From contig NZ_JACOFR010000004.1 of NCBI RefSeq assembly GCF_019455385.1, positions 124,001-188,000 on the forward strand: 64,000 nucleotides of DNA. Reading direction: 5' to 3'. A model generated the notes under the pieces. That model ran no database searches. It saw only the letters and a list, made by a program, of their open reading frames with translations, and had not been told where the DNA came from. Position numbers and translations under genes: made by a program. Positions 60,725-64,000 of the stretch are shown piece after piece. The DNA comes from Bradyrhizobium sp. BR 10289. Its GTDB lineage: Bacteria > Pseudomonadota > Alphaproteobacteria > Rhizobiales > Xanthobacteraceae. Position 1 is the stretch's first letter. Each line of letters opens with the position of its first letter.

Positions 60725-62308
60725 ATGCTGAGCATCATCACGGCGGAGCAGGCAGCAAGCCTCATCCGCGACACCGACACGCTGATCGTCGGCGGCAATG
60801 GCGGCACCGGCGTTGCCGAATCCGTCCTCGAGGCGCTGGAGCGGCGCTTCGTCAGCGGCCAGGGGCCGCACAATCTCACGCTGATCAACATCACCGGCGT
60901 CGGCGCGGTGACCGAGAAGGGCATCTGCCATCTCGCCCATGAAGGCATGATCGCGCGCGTGATCGGCGGCAATTTCGGGCTTCAGGTGCCGTTCATGCGC
61001 CTCGTCCGCGACGAGCTGATCGACGCCTATAATTTCCCGCAAGGCGTGATGAGCCAGCTCTGCCGTGCCATGGCAGCAAAACATCCGGGCGTGCTGACCC
61101 ATGTCGGTCTCAACACCTATATGGACCCGCGCCAGGACGGCGGCCGCATGAACAAGCGCACCACCGCGCCGCTGGTCGATCTGCTGGAACTGCACGGCCA
61201 GTCATACCTGCTCTACCGCGTTCCCGCGCCGCCGGACGTCGCGTTGATCCGCGGCACCTCCGCGGACGAGGACGGCTATATCAGCATGGAGCACGAGGGC
61301 ACGACGCGCGAGGATCTCTCGATCGCACAGGCCGTGCACAATGCCGGCGGCACAGTGATCTGCCAGGTCAAGCGCATCGTCAAGCGCGGCTCGATCCACC
61401 CGCAGATGGTGAAGATTCCCGGCTTCCTGATCGACCACGTCGTGCTCGAGCCCGACCAGATGCAGACCTACGGCACCGTCTATGATCCCGCGCGCTGCGG
61501 CGAGACCCGCGTGCCTGTCGCGATGATCACGCCCGATCCGCTGACCGAGCGCCGCGTCATTGCCCGCCGCGCCGCCTTCGAGCTGCGCCCGCGCGACGTC
61601 GTCAATCTCGGCGTCGGCATCTCCGCGATGATCCCCAACGTCGCGGCGGAGGAAGGCATCTCCGACCTGATCACGCTCACGGTGGAATCCGGCGTGGTTG
61701 GCGGCGTGCCCGGCCATGCCCGCGAGTTCGGAACCGCGATCAATCCGCGCGTCATCCTCGACCAGGCCTATCAGTTCGATTTCTACGACGGTGGCGGCCT
61801 CTCCTGTGCCTTCCTGTCCTTCGCGGAAGTGGACGAAACCGGCAACGTCAATGTCACCCGCTTCGGCGAGCGCCGCGACGGCTCCGGCGGCTTCATCGAC
61901 ATCACGCAGAACGCCAAGCGGCTGATCTTCAGCGGCACCATGACCGGCGGCAAGTTCGATATCGGCGTCGAGAACGGGCGCCTTGCGATCCGGCGCGACG
62001 GCGCCTTCCGCAAGTTCGTGCCGCAAGTGGGCCAGATCAGCTTCAGCGCCTCGCTCGCCGCGCAGCGCGGCCAGCATGTCAGCTACGTCACCGAGCGCGC
62101 TGTGTTCGAGCTCGAGAACGGCAGCGTGACGCTCACCGAGATCGCACCGGGCGCGCGCCTCGAAGAGGACATTCTCGCCAATATGGGCTTCAAGCCGCGA
62201 ATCAGCCCGCAGTTGAAAGACATGGATCCCCGAATTTTCCGCTCCGGCCCGATGGGGATCGCGCAAAGCTTCAAGGCGATGCCGGCGCGGCCGCGCAAGG
62301 TCGCCTGA
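60725..62308 (+). CDS. Class I CoA transferase, fused alpha-beta (propionate/acetate CoA-transferase YdiF-like)
   Basis: 527 aa single-chain class I CoA transferase. N-terminal half: LIVGGNGGTGVAESVLEALE. C-terminal half: NLGVGISAMIPNVAAEEG and the catalytic Glu321 in TLTVESGVVGGVPG. It moves CoA between acetyl- or other acyl-CoA and a carboxylic acid through a gamma-glutamyl-CoA thioester. It is the activating enzyme of the right arm, complementing the CaiB type in the left arm. The gene starts four bases after the dehydrogenase stop. Confidence 0.93.
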   Translation: MLSIITAEQAASLIRDTDTLIVGGNGGTGVAESVLEALERRFVSGQGPHNLTLINITGVGAVTEKGICHLAHEGMIARVIGGNFGLQVPFMRLVRDELIDAYNFPQGVMSQLCRAMAAKHPGVLTHVGLNTYMDPRQDGGRMNKRTTAPLVDLLELHGQSYLLYRVPAPPDVALIRGTSADEDGYISMEHEGTTREDLSIAQAVHNAGGTVICQVKRIVKRGSIHPQMVKIPGFLIDHVVLEPDQMQTYGTVYDPARCGETRVPVAMITPDPLTERRVIARRAAFELRPRDVVNLGVGISAMIPNVAAEEGISDLITLTVESGVVGGVPGHAREFGTAINPRVILDQAYQFDFYDGGGLSCAFLSFAEVDETGNVNVTRFGERRDGSGGFIDITQNAKRLIFSGTMTGGKFDIGVENGRLAIRRDGAFRKFVPQVGQISFSASLAAQRGQHVSYVTERAVFELENGSVTLTEIAPGARLEEDILANMGFKPRISPQLKDMDPRIFRSGPMGIAQSFKAMPARPRKVA

Positions 62309-62318
62309 GGGATCACGC

Positions 62319-62807
62319 ATGGACACGAGCGCCCCGATCAATCTCCGTTACGAGGACATCGCGCTCGGCGCGGAGTTCGAGACCGCCGTGCACACGGTGA
62401 CGGAAGCCGACATCGCGACTTTCGCCGACGTCACGCGCGACCACCACCCGCTTCATATCGACGGCGCCTATGCGAAATCACGCGGCTTTCCCGCGGTGAT
62501 CGGCCATGGCCTGTTCGGCCTGTCGCTGATGGAAGGATTGAAGTCGGAGCTGAAGCTGTATGAGGAGACCTCGGTCGCCTCGCTCGGCTGGGACGAGGTC
62601 AAGTTCAAAGGCCCGATCGTCGCCGGCGACGCCTTGCGCGTGCGCTTCCGCTTCGTCGAGAAGCGGCCGACCAAAAACCCCGAGCGCGGCATCGTCGTCG
62701 AGACGCTCGACCTGCTCAACCAGCGCGACGAGGTCGTGACCGCCGCGCGCCACATCTCGCTGATCCTCACCCGGCAGGCCGATCGCGGCGCGCCGGCGAC
62801 CAGGTAA
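62319..62807 (+). CDS. MaoC-like (R)-specific enoyl-CoA hydratase
   Basis: 162 aa hotdog. DVTRDHHPLHIDGAYAKSRGF carries the hydratase-2 Asp and His, followed by VIGHGLFGLSL. It hydrates an enoyl-CoA such as the product of the adjacent dehydrogenase. Start ATG 62319 is ten bases after the CoA-transferase stop. Confidence 0.92.
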   Translation: MDTSAPINLRYEDIALGAEFETAVHTVTEADIATFADVTRDHHPLHIDGAYAKSRGFPAVIGHGLFGLSLMEGLKSELKLYEETSVASLGWDEVKFKGPIVAGDALRVRFRFVEKRPTKNPERGIVVETLDLLNQRDEVVTAARHISLILTRQADRGAPATR

Positions 62808-62874
62808 CGTAAGGAAAAAGACGTCGGACCGGAGACGGCTCAACTGCCACCCACGATTTGACAGGAGTAATTTG

Positions 62875-63711
62875 ATGCGATTTGCAAAAACCTTCTCCGC
62901 CCTCGCCGTCCTGATCGGCCTGACGCAAGCGGCCGGCGCCCAGACCTGCACGCCAAAGGTGCCGGCATCGAGCCTGATCGAGGCGCCGAAATGGCAGATG
63001 TCGATCAACCCGACCCTGCCGCCGCAGCAATTCGTCGACGACAAGGGCGAGTTGCAGGGCCTGAATGTCGAGCTCGCGCGCGAGATCGCCAAGCGCCTCT
63101 GCGTCGAGGCTGTCTTCCTGCGTATGGACTTCCCGCCGATGATCCCGGCGCTGCGCTCCGGCCGGTTCGACACCATCAACACCGGCCTGTTCTGGACCGA
63201 GGAGCGTTCGAAGATGCTCTATCTGGTACCCTACGCACAACAGGCCATCAGCATCTACACCGATCCCTCCTCGAGCCTGAAGGTCGAAAAATTCGAGGAT
63301 CTAGCCGGTCGCGTGGTCGGCCTCGAATCCGCGACCTACATGGAGCGGAAAGCCCGCGAACTCAACGCGGCGATGGAGGCCAAGGGCCTCAAGCCGGTCG
63401 AGTTGCGCACCTTCACCACTGTCACCGCAACCTCGGCCGCGCTTCGCGCCGGCCAGCTCGAGGCTGCGCTGAACATCAACGAAACCGCGAACGAGCTCGA
63501 GAAGAAAGGCATCGCAAAGATCTGGGTGCGTGACATCGCCGGCACCGACATCACCTTTGCGTTCCGCGACAAGCTGCTCGCGCAGGCTTTCGCCGACGCC
63601 CTCACCGCGGCCCGCGCCGACGGCACCTATGACAAGCTGTTCGACAAGTTCGGAATGACCAAGCTGAAGGCCACCACGTTCGCGATCAAGGGCGATGGGC
63701 CGACGAACTGA
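62875..63711 (+). CDS. ABC transporter substrate-binding protein, family 3 (orphan receptor)
   Basis: 278 aa with a signal peptide (MRFAKTFSALAVLIGLTQAAGA). ATG 62875 follows an AGGAG SD by seven bases and is preferred to an adjoining TTG. It is close to the receptor at 51580, sharing the SINPT, PPQQFVD, LQGLNVELA, RMDFP and FWTEERSK segments. No permease or ATPase gene accompanies it inside the window. It either uses the complex at 50037-51562 or partners encoded elsewhere. Confidence 0.93.
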   Translation: MRFAKTFSALAVLIGLTQAAGAQTCTPKVPASSLIEAPKWQMSINPTLPPQQFVDDKGELQGLNVELAREIAKRLCVEAVFLRMDFPPMIPALRSGRFDTINTGLFWTEERSKMLYLVPYAQQAISIYTDPSSSLKVEKFEDLAGRVVGLESATYMERKARELNAAMEAKGLKPVELRTFTTVTATSAALRAGQLEAALNINETANELEKKGIAKIWVRDIAGTDITFAFRDKLLAQAFADALTAARADGTYDKLFDKFGMTKLKATTFAIKGDGPTN

Positions 63712-63752
63712 GAGGGCGCCGCCAAGGCTGCGCAACAGCGGCACTACCAATC

Positions 63753-63883
63753 CCGCCATCCTGAGGTGCGAGTGACGGGACGCAGCGCGCCCCATCGGGA
63801 GCCTCGAAGGATGCACGGCCGGGATGCACCCGGGCCGTCGCCCTTCCAGGGCCGCTGAAGAAGCGGCCACCTCAGGGTGACGG
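63753..63883. repeat. Palindromic intergenic repeat of a second type
   Basis: 131 bases bounded by imperfect inverted ends: CCGCCATCCTGAGGTG at the left and CACCTCAGGGTGACGG at the right (14 of 16 complementary), with further internal hairpins such as GGCCGCTGAAGAAGCGGCC. It lies between converging genes and could act as a terminator. It is unrelated to the elements at 11370 and 48849. Confidence 0.75.
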
Positions 63884-63928
63884 TCATCGATGGGTAGGTG
63901 GCGGCCCTTGCAGCCGGGCCAATTTGGC

Positions 63929-64000
63929 CTAGCGGAAGTTGCCCTTGGTCTCGGGAATCACGACAGCCCCGATCAAATAGATCACGAACACGCCGACGGC
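63929..64000 (-). CDS. C-terminal end of a major facilitator superfamily transporter (partial)
   Basis: Only the last 23 residues are in the window: a hydrophobic helix followed by IPETKGNFR and TAG. The PETKG motif after the final helix is characteristic of MFS sugar/metabolite porters. The rest of the gene lies beyond the window edge. The ligand cannot be assigned. Confidence 0.65.
   Translation of the reverse strand, partial: AVGVFVIYLIGAVVIPETKGNFR

Noticed and set aside
63753..63883. Insertion sequence remnant
   Set aside because: No transposase fragment is found in it; it is only 131 bases with hairpin structure.

Overview
The window looks like a high-GC alphaproteobacterial chromosome, most likely Bradyrhizobium or a close relative in the Rhizobiales. 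The basis is base composition, the density of ABC importers and CoA-based catabolic genes, tight ATGA-overlapping operons, and compound palindromic repeats of the kind scattered through Bradyrhizobium genomes. I recognise no tRNA, rRNA, CRISPR, transposase or phage gene. Nearly every base is coding; the only gene-free stretch over 300 bases is 36173-36582.

Layout. (1) 1-9006, minus strand: two NodB/PuuE-like hydrolases, one dipeptide-type ABC importer with two different solute-binding proteins, and a C45-family amidohydrolase/acyltransferase. Divergent from it are an unusual two-headed GntR regulator and an omega-aminotransferase (9074-11372, plus). (2) 11596-22419, minus: two more complete oligopeptide-type ABC importers, each headed by its binding-protein gene and a sigma-54 (-24/-12) promoter. 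(3) 22540-27184, minus: flavin monooxygenase, SDR, epimerase and D-hydantoinase/dihydropyrimidinase, divergent from an Asp/Glu/hydantoin racemase (27241-27903). (4) 27900-36172, minus: flavin reductase, N-carbamoyl-D-amino acid hydrolase, acyl-CoA ligase, class III aminotransferase and the two-subunit HyuB/HyuA hydantoinase, followed by a MocR regulator. (5) 38179-43083, minus: N-carbamoyl-L-amino acid hydrolase-type metallopeptidase, alpha/beta hydrolase, aminotransferase, SDR and a GntR/FCD regulator. (6) 43302-48858, plus: an NMT1/THI5-type ABC importer with two unlike permeases, a class II aldolase-like protein and a luciferase-type monooxygenase. (7) 49093-57924, minus, and 58111-63711, plus: two divergent catabolic arms around a LacI regulator with two operators. 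Each arm has a CoA transferase, an acyl-CoA dehydrogenase and MaoC hydratases, and each ends in a closely related amino-acid-type binding protein. Three DHDPS-family lyases lie in the left arm. The window ends in the tail of an MFS transporter.

How it fits together. Regions 1-6 read as an island for scavenging nitrogen from peptides, hydantoins, N-carbamoyl amino acids and related cyclic amides. Import is followed by ring opening (ATP-independent HydA, ATP-dependent HyuAB, perhaps the PuuE-like proteins), racemisation, D- and L-type decarbamoylation, and transamination. Four sigma-54-type promoters with exact GG-N10-GC spacing (17141, 22474, 42337, 43226) suggest that much of the uptake is switched on by a nitrogen-responsive enhancer-binding protein encoded elsewhere. 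A 9-bp motif shared by two of these promoters may be the target of the local GntR/FCD repressor. Region 7 looks like a self-contained pathway: import an organic acid, make its CoA thioester, dehydrogenate, hydrate, then cleave by a lyase.

Three of the four convergent gene junctions hold large palindromic elements; the fourth has overlapping stop codons. Substrate assignments are inference throughout; family assignments rest on motifs read directly from the translations.
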